Shown: positions 24,994-34,882, numbered from the stretch's first letter. The stretch is 64,000 nt of DNA from CAWELS01 sp964468205 (GCA_964468205.1 CAYXVG010000019.1:1-64000); one strand, 5' to 3'. Notes: generated by a model not told the origin, from the letters alone. Program-made: numbers and translations.

Positions 24994-27900
24994 CATCCGT
25001 CAGCGTGTTCGCCGAGTAAACGCGTCTCACCCGGTGGCGTTTCGGCGGCAACAGCGCGTGTGGCGTAGGCCCGAACTCGATTCAGAAGCTGCTCCGCCTG
25101 AACAGGCTTGGCGAGAAAGCCGTCCATACCCGCCTCGATACAACGCTCGGCGTCTCCTTTCATCGCGCGCGCCGTCATCGCCAGTATCGGGATATGGCGT
25201 TGCGTTCCGCTCTCGAGGTCCCGGATCCGGCGCGTCGCTTCTAATCCATCCATTTCCGGCATCTGGACGTCCATCAGAACAAGGTCGAATTCCCTTTGCC
25301 TAAAAGCCGCAACCGCTTCGTGCCCGGTGCAAACAGAACTGACGTGGTGCCCTTGTCGCGCAAGCAACCGCTCGGCCACGGTACGGTTGACAGCATTATC
25401 TTCAGCCAGCAAGACTCTCAGCGGCGTAGTGTCCACACGTTGCTCCGGTGGCGCGGGTTCCACCCCCGGCGCCTCCATTTTGGCTTGAGGCAGCCGAAGG
25501 CGGACCGTGAAGTGAAATGTGCTGCCATGACCTTCCTTGCTCTCGACCCAGATTCGCCCGCCCATGAGTTCCACCAGACGCCGGCAGATCGCCAGCCCGA
25601 GCCCGGTTCCACCATGCTTCCGTGTACTTGAGCCGTCAACCTGCCGGAACTCCTCGAAGACAATCGCCTGCTTCTCGGAGCTGATTCCAATACCCGTATC
25701 CGCAACGGCGAAGTGGACCGTTGCCATATCCCCATCCTTGGATACCAGCTTCGCCCAAAGCTTCACATATCCAGTGTCTGTGAATTTGACTGCGTTGCCG
25801 AGAAGATTAATGAGAATTTGCCGCAGTCTTCCAGAATCTCCGATCAGCCGCTCTGGCAGATCTTCACTGCCCTCGAGGCTCAACGCAATTCCCTTTTCTC
25901 TCGCCCGGAAAGCAAGTACCTGGAGGGCATTCTCCAAGCACCTCCTAAGCTCAAAGTCCTCCTCTTGAACCTCTAGGCGGCCCGCTTCGATCTTCGAGAA
26001 ATCGAGAATGTCATTCAGCAACACGAGCAGGGAGTCCGCCGACGAGCGTGCCGTATCCAGCAGTTCTGCCTGCTCGCCGTTAAGGTCCGTCTGGAGAACC
26101 AGCTCCGTCATTCCCAGAATGCCGTTCATGGGAGTGCGGATCTCGTGGCTCATATTGGCCAGGAATTCGCTCTTCAGCTTGTTGGCCTCTTCGGCCCGAA
26201 TTTTCTGATATGCCAGCTCGCGGGTGCGCTCCTCAACCGCTTTCTCCAACTGTCGGCGTTCAGCCAGGATTCGATGCACCCTCCTTCGAAGCAACCAGCG
26301 CCCCACGAAAATGACGCCCACCGCAATCAGGGCGTGAAGCCACCGGGCTCCCCACCATGGTGTCAGAATGCTGAACTCGACCCGCTCGGGCACGACGCTC
26401 CAGAGACCCTCCGAACTCCGGGCTATCACCTCGAATGTGTAGTGTCCCGGTCCGAGCTTCGGATACCGGGCTTCGTTCTGGCGGGTCTCCACCCAGTCAT
26501 CGTCTACCCCGCTAAGGCGATAGCGGAAGAAAACCTTGTGCCGGCTGCGAAAAGTGAGAGCGGCAAAGCGAGCAACCAGCGACCGGTCTTCAAAAGGAAC
26601 CTCAATCTGATCCCCGGCCCGGTAGTCCGTATCTCCAAGACGAAATTCCGTCACCACGGCGGGCGGGTTGAAGACCGGCAGTGCCTCCTTCCGCTGCCGG
26701 TACCTGGCCAGGCCCCGGCTGGTTCCGATCCAAACGCTGCCGTCTGCTTCCGCCAGCATGGAACCACCATCACAGTCGTCCCAGATCAGGCCGTCTGAGC
26801 GGCTGAAATGACGCCAGCGGCCTCCCTCCAGAAGGTTCACGCCGTGATCGGTCCCGGCCCAGATACGGCCGATTGCGTCTTCTGTTAGTGACACCACGTT
26901 GTCCGATATCAGGCCGCCGCTCTGAGTGAAATGTTCCAACTCCAGCTCCCCGCCGCGGTCGGTCAGTTTCGTGATACCGGAGGCCCCCCAATAGGCGAGC
27001 CACAAATTGCCACGGCGGTCTTCCGCCAGATAGGAAACCTGATCACTGGAAAGTCCATCGCGGGACGTGTAGTGTTTCCACCGCCGGCCGTCCCACCGGC
27101 GCAATCCCCGCGTGCTCCCCACCCAAACCACGCCCGACCCGGCTTCAAGGCATTGGAAGAAGACCTCGCTTTCACTTGCGCCTGGCGGCCACAAACGCTC
27201 AAACCGCGCCTGTTCTCGAAGGTCTCCGCTGCGAAAAAGCCCCTCCTCGGTGGAAACCCAAAGCCGGTTCCCGCTATCCAGAAACACGCTGTTTACGCGG
27301 TCGCCGCTGAAACCGCGCTCGCGCGAAATCCGGTCGACCATGCCTGACTTCGGATCCACCCGCGCAAGTCCACCGGGCCTGCTGCCGGTCCACACGTGCC
27401 CGTCCGATCCAACCGCCAGCGCGCGAACCTGGTTCCCGGGCAGGCCCTCGTTCTCGGTCCATACCCGCCAGCCCTCCCCGCCTGCGGGCATCCGGTTGAG
27501 GCCGCCGTCCGTGCCGAAGTAGAGGGCGCCGTCTGCACCACGCTGAATCGCCCAGACAATCTCGCTGCTCAGACCCTCCGCCTTCGTCCAGGATTCCCAT
27601 TCCGCGTCTCCGACCCAGCGGGCCAGTCCGGCGCCTTGCATACCGATCCATATGGAACCTTCGCGGTCTTCAAGCGCGGCTGAGATGCTGCTCGAATAAA
27701 GCCCCTGACGTTCTGCGATTTCCAGCCAACCTTCCACTGTCTCGCGATACAGCCCATTGTCGGTCGGTACCAACAAGCGGCGGTTGCGGTCGAGCCCAAG
27801 CGCTCCGTGATCGGCGGATGGCGGAAAATCCGCAGTGTGGCTCTCAAAAATATCCGCCCCGGGCTTCAAGACCAGAAGCCGCCGTGGACTACGAGCCCAA

Positions 27901-28562
27901 ATACGGCCTCCATGGTCCGAAATAATTGCATCCCAACGCTCTCCGGATACGCCGCGATCCTCGCCCCACACACTGACAGCATCACCATCGAGACGGCAGA
28001 TCCACGGCCCACACCCATACCAGACAACCCCGTCGGAGGACACATGAACGCTGTAGACCACTGATGCGTGCAAACTCCGCGCCTGAGGAGCGAAATCGGC
28101 CTCGAAGCCTGGGGCCGCTTCCACCTCCCGAAGCCGGACCAAACCTTCGCTCGTACCCGCCAGCAACCGGCCGTCTCTGTCCGAGTCGATCACCGACCAA
28201 CCCGGAATCTTGTAGTCCATGCCAAGATCGATAGGCTCAAATCCGTCTCCCACGCGGCGTGCGAGCCCGGCGTCGGCCGCTACCCACAATTCCCCGTCAG
28301 CAGTCTCGTGAAGATCACGGATCCAGGATCCCGGAAGGCCATCCCCCTCGTGATACTCCCGGAACTCCCGGCCGTCGAAGCGGAACAACCCGTGTTGGGT
28401 GCCGACCCACACGAATCCCGTGGCGTCTTGCAGCAGACACTCGATAGCGAGATTTTCGAGACCCTCCTCATGCCCGAAATGGCGGAAACTGTACCTTTGC
28501 GCCAGTCCGGCACAAGGCAGCAACAGCAATGCCATGAGGGCTACGGTGCGGAAGGACACCAC
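24990..28562 (-). CDS. hybrid sensor histidine kinase with two-component propeller
   Basis: Large hybrid two-component sensor of 1190 residues. A signal peptide (MALLLLPCAGLAQ) leads to a periplasmic sensor of about 600 residues built from repeated propeller blades such as GFVWVGTQHGLFRFDG, GSIWIGMQGAGLARWVG and GRIWAGTDHGVNLLEG. A Y_Y_Y-type Ig domain (about 670-740) follows, then one membrane helix (WLHALIAVGVIFVGRWLL) and a coiled stalk. HisKA has FLANMSHEIRTPMNGILGM, HATPase has GNAVKFTDTG and GGTGLGLAICRRLVELMGG, and a receiver domain has DLVLMDVQMPEMDGLEATRR. There is no DNA-binding output domain, so a separate partner is expected. Start is GTG at 28562. Such propeller sensors often sense carbohydrate (family knowledge). 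Confidence 0.93.
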   Translation of the reverse strand: MVSFRTVALMALLLLPCAGLAQRYSFRHFGHEEGLENLAIECLLQDATGFVWVGTQHGLFRFDGREFREYHEGDGLPGSWIRDLHETADGELWVAADAGLARRVGDGFEPIDLGMDYKIPGWSVIDSDRDGRLLAGTSEGLVRLREVEAAPGFEADFAPQARSLHASVVYSVHVSSDGVVWYGCGPWICRLDGDAVSVWGEDRGVSGERWDAIISDHGGRIWARSPRRLLVLKPGADIFESHTADFPPSADHGALGLDRNRRLLVPTDNGLYRETVEGWLEIAERQGLYSSSISAALEDREGSIWIGMQGAGLARWVGDAEWESWTKAEGLSSEIVWAIQRGADGALYFGTDGGLNRMPAGGEGWRVWTENEGLPGNQVRALAVGSDGHVWTGSRPGGLARVDPKSGMVDRISRERGFSGDRVNSVFLDSGNRLWVSTEEGLFRSGDLREQARFERLWPPGASESEVFFQCLEAGSGVVWVGSTRGLRRWDGRRWKHYTSRDGLSSDQVSYLAEDRRGNLWLAYWGASGITKLTDRGGELELEHFTQSGGLISDNVVSLTEDAIGRIWAGTDHGVNLLEGGRWRHFSRSDGLIWDDCDGGSMLAEADGSVWIGTSRGLARYRQRKEALPVFNPPAVVTEFRLGDTDYRAGDQIEVPFEDRSLVARFAALTFRSRHKVFFRYRLSGVDDDWVETRQNEARYPKLGPGHYTFEVIARSSEGLWSVVPERVEFSILTPWWGARWLHALIAVGVIFVGRWLLRRRVHRILAERRQLEKAVEERTRELAYQKIRAEEANKLKSEFLANMSHEIRTPMNGILGMTELVLQTDLNGEQAELLDTARSSADSLLVLLNDILDFSKIEAGRLEVQEEDFELRRCLENALQVLAFRAREKGIALSLEGSEDLPERLIGDSGRLRQILINLLGNAVKFTDTGYVKLWAKLVSKDGDMATVHFAVADTGIGISSEKQAIVFEEFRQVDGSSTRKHGGTGLGLAICRRLVELMGGRIWVESKEGHGSTFHFTVRLRLPQAKMEAPGVEPAPPEQRVDTTPLRVLLAEDNAVNRTVAERLLARQGHHVSSVCTGHEAVAAFRQREFDLVLMDVQMPEMDGLEATRRIRDLESGTQRHIPILAMTARAMKGDAERCIEAGMDGFLAKPVQAEQLLNRVRAYATRAVAAETPPGETRLLGEHADGC

Positions 28563-28589
28563 GTATAGATTTCGACGGAAACGTAAGCT

Positions 28590-28604
28590 GACTATAGACT
28601 ATAG
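28590..28604. repeat. tandem GACTATA repeat in a divergent promoter region
   Basis: GACTATAGACTATAG contains two seven-nt direct repeats and two overlapping CTATAG palindromes. It lies in the gap between the sensor kinase and the oxidoreductase, which are divergently transcribed. It is A/T-rich against its surroundings, so it could hold -10 elements for both strands or a small operator. Confidence 0.3.
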
Positions 28605-28642
28605 CTTAGGTCCACCAATACATGTTTAGCCAGGGAGTCAGC

Positions 28643-29596
28643 GTGAAACCCATTCGAATTGCCGTTGTCGGCGCCGGAGCATTCGGGCGGAACCACCTGC
28701 GTGTTCTAGCTGGGTCCGGGAGAGCGGAACTCATCGCCACTGTTGACGTTGACCCGGACCGCGCCGGCCGCGCTGCGAGTGAATATGGTTGCCAGAGCGT
28801 TTCGGACTGGCGCGAACTCATCGGCAAAGTGGACGCGGCCGTAGTAGCGGTCCCTACGTCCCAGCATGCGCAGGTTGGTTGCGGACTGCTCGAATCTGGC
28901 GTTGACGTCCTGGTCGAGAAACCGATAGCTTCCGATCTCGCCGGAGCAAGACGACTGCTCGCCGCGGCGGAGGCGAACGGGCGCATCCTCCAGGTGGGCC
29001 ATCTCGAGAGCTTCAACCCGGCGGTCGCAGCGCTTCGCAAAGTGGCTACGTTGCCCCTTTTCTTTGAGATACACCGGATGAGCGTCTTCACGCCGCGCAG
29101 CCTCGACGTGGACGTGGTACTCGACCTCATGATCCACGATATTGAAGTCGTACTCTCGCTCACCGGACTGGCCCCCAGCGAAATACGCGCCGCCGGAATC
29201 TCCGTTCTCAGTGAGAAGGTGGATATCGCCAATGTCCGGTTGGCTTTTGCCACGGGCTGCGTGGCAAACCTCACTGCCAGCCGGATCTCCACTGAACGTA
29301 TCCGGAAGGTGCGGATGTTCCAGAACCGCCAATACATCTCAATCGACTACCAGAAGCAGGAAGGTGTCTCGTTCCAGGTGGGCGAAAACAGGCAAATCCG
29401 TTTCTCGCCCCTGGCCGTCCAAAAGGATGAGCCGTTGCGGCTTGAGATCGAGTCGTTTCTGCACTGCGTGGACACTCGGGAGGCGCCGCGAGTAGGCGGG
29501 CCGGAAGCGGTTCGCGCTCTCGAAGTGGCGCTCGCCATTCTTGATAAAATTGAAGAGCACGGAAAGGTTGTCTCACATTCTCTTTCAACGCGTTAG
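28643..29596 (+). CDS. Gfo/Idh/MocA family NAD(P)-dependent oxidoreductase
   Basis: Sugar-type dehydrogenase with an N-terminal Rossmann domain (IRIAVVGAGAFGRNHLRVLAG) and the family segment DVLVEKPIASDLAGA carrying the catalytic lysine. The C-terminal alpha/beta domain has LDLMIHDIEVVLSLTG, where the H-D pair is typical. About 317 residues. I prefer the GTG at 28643 because AGGGAG lies five nt upstream; an in-frame ATG lies at 28622. In other bacteria a Gfo/Idh gene near lpxA can be GnnA, which oxidises UDP-GlcNAc for amide-linked lipid A. Here no GnnB aminotransferase is beside it, so that role is only a possibility. Confidence 0.85.
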   Translation: MKPIRIAVVGAGAFGRNHLRVLAGSGRAELIATVDVDPDRAGRAASEYGCQSVSDWRELIGKVDAAVVAVPTSQHAQVGCGLLESGVDVLVEKPIASDLAGARRLLAAAEANGRILQVGHLESFNPAVAALRKVATLPLFFEIHRMSVFTPRSLDVDVVLDLMIHDIEVVLSLTGLAPSEIRAAGISVLSEKVDIANVRLAFATGCVANLTASRISTERIRKVRMFQNRQYISIDYQKQEGVSFQVGENRQIRFSPLAVQKDEPLRLEIESFLHCVDTREAPRVGGPEAVRALEVALAILDKIEEHGKVVSHSLSTR

Positions 29597-29633
29597 AGAC
29601 CTGCGGAACAGTCTGCGACTGAGAAAGAGAACC

Positions 29634-30917
29634 GTGCCCGAACCCGCGCTGATCACCATCGGCCACTGGCTCCCGATCCATTCCATACCCCCCGGCGGAG
29701 GGCAGGCACGCAAGATCCCACAATCGTGGTTTTCCATCCCCCGCCGGCTCTGGCCCTATCAACCCAAACCTCGCCTTATACTCCTCGGCCGGCCCGAGAG
29801 CTTGGCGCCTTTCCCCGAACTGGTCCTTCGGCCGGAGGCTGGAGAAATCGGACGCCGCCGCACGCTGGAATCCGGGCTCGGCACTGCGGTCATCCATGCG
29901 GCCGTTGGCCTCTGGGTTCTTACCATGCCGGTGGGTCCAAAACTCTCGCCCGAGGAGATGCAACTGGCTCTCCGCTACAACGAGCCGGTGACGCTAGTTG
30001 CGCCGGCGCCGGAACTCCTCCGGCAGCTTACAGGCTCAGCGCCCGCTGTCTCGGAGGTCAATCTCAACGCCTTGATGGCCGAACCGGGACCGGCTCCGGC
30101 CTCGACCGATTCTGCCCCCGCACCCGTAGCCGCTCCGCCGGCGGCGCCGGTGGCCGAACCGGAACCGGAGGCTCCTCCTGAACCAGATCCCGAGCGGCCG
30201 ATCGAGGAACCGGCGGAGATCGAGCCTCTGGAGGAGGCAGCGGAGGCCACTGATGACCGGCCCCGTACTCTGGGCCCCGGCGCGCCGGAACCTTCGAGCA
30301 GCCAACCTGACCAGCCGCCGGCAGAGAATCCTGTGATCGCCTTTGAAAATGTCGGGCCGGGTACTTTCGGAGCACCGTCCAGGCCCGGGTCCGTGAGTAT
30401 AGGCAATCCGTCGGAACCGCCGGCTCCCGCGATCCCTCCGGCTCCCAGTTCAAACGTGCAGGAGGCAATCCGGGAAGTTTCCCGTCTAGGCGGCGGGATC
30501 GGTGCCGGCATGGTGATTGGCGACGTCGAAATCGCTCCTGGCGTGCTCGAGCCCCACGGGGCGCCGCCATCGAAGAACAACACCGGAAGCAACGTGAAAC
30601 TGCTGAGCGATCCGATGGGTGTTGACTTCCGCCCCTACCTGATCCGTGTACTGGCCTCCGTCCGCCGTAACTGGTTTGCGGTCATGCCGGAAAGCGCCCG
30701 GCTTGGGCGGCGGGGAAGAGTGGTCATTCAGTTCTCCATTGGCCGGCAGGGCAACGTGCCAAAGCTTGTGATTGCCATGCCCTCGGGAGCCGAGCCCCTG
30801 GACCGGGCGGCCGTCGCCGGCATCAGCGCTTCAAACCCGTTCCCGCCGCTTCCCCAGGAGTTTCGCGGCGATGAGATCCGGTTGCAGCTCAATTTCACTT
30901 ACAACGTCAACCGCTAG
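29634..30917 (+). CDS. TonB-like energy-transducer protein
   Basis: Probable TonB-family protein of about 427 residues. A membrane helix is predicted near SGLGTAVIHAAVGLWVLTM (about 80-100). It is followed by a Pro/Glu/Ala-rich periplasmic spacer (about 150-290, with PEPEAPPEPDPERPIEEPAE), and a C-terminal TonB-like domain (about 340-427) with YLIRVLASVRRNWFAVMPES, GRRGRVVIQFSIGRQGNVPK and AAVAGISASNPFPPLPQEF. The architecture fits transducers for TonB-dependent receptors such as the one at 3612. GTG at 29634 has AGAAAGAGA upstream; the frame extends to 29541 inside the previous gene. Confidence 0.8.
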   Translation: MPEPALITIGHWLPIHSIPPGGGQARKIPQSWFSIPRRLWPYQPKPRLILLGRPESLAPFPELVLRPEAGEIGRRRTLESGLGTAVIHAAVGLWVLTMPVGPKLSPEEMQLALRYNEPVTLVAPAPELLRQLTGSAPAVSEVNLNALMAEPGPAPASTDSAPAPVAAPPAAPVAEPEPEAPPEPDPERPIEEPAEIEPLEEAAEATDDRPRTLGPGAPEPSSSQPDQPPAENPVIAFENVGPGTFGAPSRPGSVSIGNPSEPPAPAIPPAPSSNVQEAIREVSRLGGGIGAGMVIGDVEIAPGVLEPHGAPPSKNNTGSNVKLLSDPMGVDFRPYLIRVLASVRRNWFAVMPESARLGRRGRVVIQFSIGRQGNVPKLVIAMPSGAEPLDRAAVAGISASNPFPPLPQEFRGDEIRLQLNFTYNVNR

Positions 30918-31078
30918 AGCGCTAGCCGCGAATCAGCTGGTCCGCGATGGTTTCTGCTATGCTGGTAAGGCCCCGGCGAGAAGGGGACCAAACAGTAACA
31001 AATCCAGGGTCGAATCTGATCGACGCGGCGAAGGGGCGCTCCTTAGGATCGCCCCTTCTCCCTATCTGGCGCTTGGCA

Positions 31079-32335
31079 ATGAACTCCCGCGAACGCATCC
31101 AAGCCGTACTGAACCACCAGGAACCCGACCGCATCCCAATTGATTTCGGTGCGTCTTCCGTTACAGGTATTCACGTGAGCTGCGTCGCGGCTTTGCGAGA
31201 CCACTACGGGCTGGAACGGCGTCCCGTAAAGGTCCACGAACCATACCAGATGCTCGGCTTCGTCGATGACGATCTGAAGGACGCGATGGGTCTTGACGTA
31301 ACCGGCGTCTTCCGCCGCAAAACGCTTTTCGGATTCCCCAACGAAAACTGGAAGGCCTGGCGGATGTACGACGGTCTGGAGGTTCTTGTCTCCGGACACT
31401 TCAACACCACGGTGGATCAGAACGGGGACACCCTGATCTACCCGCAGGGAGACACGACGGCCCCGCCCAGCGGGCGCATGCCCGCGGGCGGCTACTTCTT
31501 CGACACGATTATCCGGCAGGAACCGATCGATGAGGACAACCTGGATCCGACCGACAACATGGAGGAGTTCAAACCGCTCGACGACGCCACCTTGGAAGAG
31601 ATTCGCGCTGGCGTCGAGGCCGCCAACCAGGACGGACGCGCGATCCTGGCCGCTTTTGGCGGCACGGCGCTTGGCGATATCGCCGTGGTTCCCGCGCCGT
31701 TTCTGAAGCGCCCCAAGGGCATTCGGGACATTGCCGAGTGGTATATGTCAATCGCCGTCCGTCCGGACTACATCAAGCGCGTTTTTGCGCGCCAGGTTGA
31801 GGTCGCCCTCGGGAATCTGGCCCGCATTCACCAGAAGATTGGCGACTCCGTCGACGCGGTCTTCCTCTGCGGTACTGACTTCGGCGCCCAGAAGGGGACC
31901 TTCTGCTCGGTGGATACGTTCAACGACCTGTGGTTCCCGTACTACAAACAGATCAATGATTGGATCCACGCCAATACTGCCTGGAAGTGCTTCAAACACT
32001 CCTGCGGCTCGGTGGAACGCTTCATCCCGCGGTTCATCGACGCGGGTTTCGACATCCTCAACCCAGTGCAGTGCTCAGCCGCGAACATGGATCCGGAGCA
32101 TCTGAAGTCGACCTTTGGCGATCGGATCGTTTTCTGGGGAGGAGGCGTCGACACCCAGAAGACGCTACCGTTCGGCACGCCGGACGAGGTGCGGGAAGAA
32201 GTGCTGCGGCGGTGCGAGATCTTTGGGACGGGTGGAGGTTTCGTCTTCAATACCATCCACAACATCCAGGCGAAAACCCCGGTCGAAAACATCGTGGCCA
32301 TGATCGACGCGGTGCGCGAGTTTGACAACTCGTAA
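31079..32335 (+). CDS. UroD-family corrinoid methyltransferase, candidate donor-specific
   Basis: Member of the uroporphyrinogen decarboxylase fold, but not HemE: the N-terminal RPVWxMRQAGR motif is missing. Instead it starts MNSRERIQAVLNHQEPDRIP, as in MtaA, CmuA and O-demethylase MT-I proteins. A zinc-binding H-x-C is present at His307-Cys309 (KHSCGSVERF). It carries insertions around residues 90-160, making it larger (418) than plain MtaA (about 340). The ATG at 31079 is where family similarity begins. It lies 3.1 kb upstream of the corrinoid operon, on the same strand, and may transfer a methyl group from an unknown substrate to the corrinoid protein (inference). Confidence 0.8.
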   Translation: MNSRERIQAVLNHQEPDRIPIDFGASSVTGIHVSCVAALRDHYGLERRPVKVHEPYQMLGFVDDDLKDAMGLDVTGVFRRKTLFGFPNENWKAWRMYDGLEVLVSGHFNTTVDQNGDTLIYPQGDTTAPPSGRMPAGGYFFDTIIRQEPIDEDNLDPTDNMEEFKPLDDATLEEIRAGVEAANQDGRAILAAFGGTALGDIAVVPAPFLKRPKGIRDIAEWYMSIAVRPDYIKRVFARQVEVALGNLARIHQKIGDSVDAVFLCGTDFGAQKGTFCSVDTFNDLWFPYYKQINDWIHANTAWKCFKHSCGSVERFIPRFIDAGFDILNPVQCSAANMDPEHLKSTFGDRIVFWGGGVDTQKTLPFGTPDEVREEVLRRCEIFGTGGGFVFNTIHNIQAKTPVENIVAMIDAVREFDNS

Positions 32336-32644
32336 ACGGGAAGAGGAGTATTGACACCCGCCTTGCCTTCGATGAATGCGTCGAAGTGCCCCGCGGCCGG
32401 CGCTCCGGCGAAAGCGAAGGACAGCCCTTTTCCCCATGAATCTCGTCGAAACGGGGGCTCCGGTTGGCCAGCGCTTCATCCACCATCACCCGGGTCGGCC
32501 GCGAGGGAGGATCGGCCGGAGCATGATCTTTGAACGATCTGTAACTGAACAACTCGTGCTACTGCCGGTCTTCACCTCGCATACGTGTTGAGACGAACCG
32601 AACATTTTTGAGCTCACCTGTTTGGAAAGAATCTCAGCAGCGTA
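32336..32644. other. 309-nt intergenic region
   Basis: Convergent gap between the UroD-family gene and the beta-helix protein gene. Open frames here are short and unsupported. I see no T-run hairpin or tRNA. A TTGACA near 32354 has no matching -10 at 16-18 nt. Confidence 0.4.
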
Positions 32645-34501
32645 TTAATCCAGTCCGCCCCACCGCTTGTCGAGTTCCGCCGGCCAGGCTGGGCGGTGTG
32701 GCGCCTTCCTCGCCGCGTCCGCGCTGCTGATCCACCTTGGACCTACATGGCCGAACTGCCGGCGCCAGTCGTCGATCGTCTGACCGGACTCCAGCGCGCC
32801 GAGATCCGGCTTGCCGTCGGAGACGTTCTTCTGATGGTGGCCCGCCTTCACCACCCCTGCGTCGATCGCCGGCGAACCGGGCTGCAACACGAAGACGGTC
32901 TCCGGCGTCCGCCCAAATTGCGGGTCCGCCGTCAGGCCCTCGAATTGGTCCGTGTATTCTTCTCCGTTGCCCAGCAGGTTGTATTTGGTCGGGAAGAACG
33001 CGCCGAGCCGCTCTGGCGACCAGCAACCGGCCCGCTCACAATCTGAGATGACGATATTGTTCTCGAAGCTGCTCGCGCCAAACGTGTTGTAGGAGCATGT
33101 GCTGCCCGTGAAATACGTGTTGTGCACGAACTGTACTCCATTGTTTTGGCGACCGGTCCCAACGAGCTTCATGATCCGCCCGCCTCCCGGCCACCAGATG
33201 TTGTGGTCAATGGTGAGCGGTCCGCCGTTTTCCGTGGTGGTGATCGCTAAACTATCATGATCCTGCAGAATCAGGTTATGGTGCGCGCGAAGGTTCATCA
33301 ATGCCTCCACGCCATCAAATTCCAGCGCGTTATCGATCGCGTTTTGCCAGACGTTATAGGCTACTTCCGAGCGCAGATCTGGCACGTGCGGAAAGTTCTT
33401 GTGCCGCCCTCGCGGATGAAACAGATCGTAGCCTTCGTACACGTAGTTGTGGCGAAACTGTAGACCCGTCCCGTTGAACTTGACTGGGTTGATGTAGGTG
33501 CTGTGGTTCCACATGTGATTGTTCACGTCGCGATGTCCGCCGAAACTGACCACTTCCCCGCCGTCCATCTCGCAATGCTCGATGGTCAGGTTGGTGCACT
33601 CGTAGCCGGTGTTGACCGCAAACTGATAGCCGCTGAAGTAGCAGTCGCGGATGGTGACATTGTGAGAGTTGTTGACCTCAATGCCGACAGTCGGCGCCAT
33701 ATGAATGCGGACGCCCTCAATGGTGACGTTGTCGGCGTTGATGTCGATGACGATGCCACAAATCTTCGGGAAGTTGATGAACCGCGGGCCGTCTGGCTCT
33801 TGGGGCGTTCCGCTGTACCACATGGTGACGGGGTGGACCGGCGGGTCTGCGGAGATGACCACGATCTCCTGCTGATTCCAGTGCGTGCCCAGATCCTTTT
33901 GCACGAGCGTCTCTCCGTCGACATCACTACTATTGAAGTCAACTGCGATCTGGTTGGGATCGCGAGTGTCGTTCAACCGCAGCCAAAGCGTCGCGGCCGG
34001 GGCGTCGTGGGCGAAGGAGATCGGTGGAGTCGCGTAGCGGTAGTTACCCTTGGGTGGACGCCCACCCGGTGTAATCCCCTGGCCTTGCCAGCCTTTGCTC
34101 CAGTAGGGGCCGCAGGCCTGGGCGTCGAAGTTTTCCTTGCTGCGAAAATCGAATGCATGGAGGCCTTCGACCAAGAGGCCGTGCACCGGCCAGTCGACTC
34201 CACGGGCAAACCAGATTCTGCTGCCGGGTGATGTGCGCTCCCATGGCAGTCGACCCGCGTAGCGGTTCGTAACCGTTGCCTCGCCACCGTGTTCCGCCCT
34301 GAGCGTGATTGATCGATGGATGTCAAGCGATCCGTGATGAACGCCGTCCTTCAGAACGACCACGTCACCGTCGTTCGACCGATCAATTACCTGCTGAACG
34401 CTCTGGCCGGGTTCGACAAAATGTGTAGTGCCGGCGTGTGCTGCGAGCGCTACCGGCCACGCAAATAGCAGCGCTATCCTACCACTCCTGAAAAAGCGCA
34501 T
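32645..34501 (-). CDS. secreted right-handed beta-helix protein
   Basis: Exported protein of about 618 residues with a signal peptide (MRFFRSGRIALLFAWPVALAAHAG) and a right-handed parallel beta-helix. The coils are visible as repeated Asn/His-containing turns: NVTIEGVRIHM, HNVTIRDCYFSG, TNLTIEHCEMDGG, LQFRHNYVYEG and LTIDHNIWW. The start resembles pectate-lyase/DUF1565 proteins (FVEPGQSVQQVIDRSNDGD). Such folds act as polysaccharide lyases or hydrolases, but no catalytic triad can be assigned. The ATG at 34501 begins the signal peptide; the frame extends to 34537. It sits between two corrinoid-methyltransferase loci. Confidence 0.8.
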   Translation of the reverse strand: MRFFRSGRIALLFAWPVALAAHAGTTHFVEPGQSVQQVIDRSNDGDVVVLKDGVHHGSLDIHRSITLRAEHGGEATVTNRYAGRLPWERTSPGSRIWFARGVDWPVHGLLVEGLHAFDFRSKENFDAQACGPYWSKGWQGQGITPGGRPPKGNYRYATPPISFAHDAPAATLWLRLNDTRDPNQIAVDFNSSDVDGETLVQKDLGTHWNQQEIVVISADPPVHPVTMWYSGTPQEPDGPRFINFPKICGIVIDINADNVTIEGVRIHMAPTVGIEVNNSHNVTIRDCYFSGYQFAVNTGYECTNLTIEHCEMDGGEVVSFGGHRDVNNHMWNHSTYINPVKFNGTGLQFRHNYVYEGYDLFHPRGRHKNFPHVPDLRSEVAYNVWQNAIDNALEFDGVEALMNLRAHHNLILQDHDSLAITTTENGGPLTIDHNIWWPGGGRIMKLVGTGRQNNGVQFVHNTYFTGSTCSYNTFGASSFENNIVISDCERAGCWSPERLGAFFPTKYNLLGNGEEYTDQFEGLTADPQFGRTPETVFVLQPGSPAIDAGVVKAGHHQKNVSDGKPDLGALESGQTIDDWRRQFGHVGPRWISSADAARKAPHRPAWPAELDKRWGGLD

Positions 34502-34537
34502 GAACGAATCCTCTACTTCGGCCAGCCCAGTCTGCAT

Positions 34538-34882
34538 CGATCCTACACTGGAAGACAGGCATCATTCAAATCACACCCTGCAGATAGGAACAACAACAGC
34601 TCTGAGAGGATCGATGGCGCCTCCATCCCGAACCACTCGACGCTGTCAATGACAGTTGCTGTGTCGGAGCCACAAGCACGCCCGATGGGTCAGCATTCTC
34701 CAATCCGAAACCGAGTTTGAAGTCGATTTTTGATTCCAACCCGGGGCGAGCCTGACGGGGAAGCTTCGTTCCAGTGCGGGATAAATCTGAAGGGAGAATG
34801 GGTTTGCGCTCCGGTGTGTCTCCTGGCGGCCGGCTTCCTCCACGGATTGAACGGCAATGCCTGCGGCCCTCGGCGACAGACC
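34538..34882. other. 345-nt intergenic region
   Basis: Gap between the beta-helix gene and a small membrane protein gene, both on the minus strand. No convincing coding frame. It contains a dyad, CTGTCA-A-TGACAG (34643-34655), that could be an operator for the downstream beta-helix gene about 140 nt away. Confidence 0.35.
34643..34655. promoter_or_regulatory. operator-like dyad CTGTCA-N1-TGACAG
   Basis: Perfect six-nt arms around one central base, upstream of the minus-strand beta-helix gene. It has the size of a half-site pair for a dimeric repressor. No promoter hexamers next to it could be assigned. Confidence 0.25.

Noticed and set aside
24990..29596. Sensor kinase as a mobile insertion between lpxI and the oxidoreductase
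   Set aside because: No terminal repeats, target duplication or recombinase; base composition is like the neighbours.
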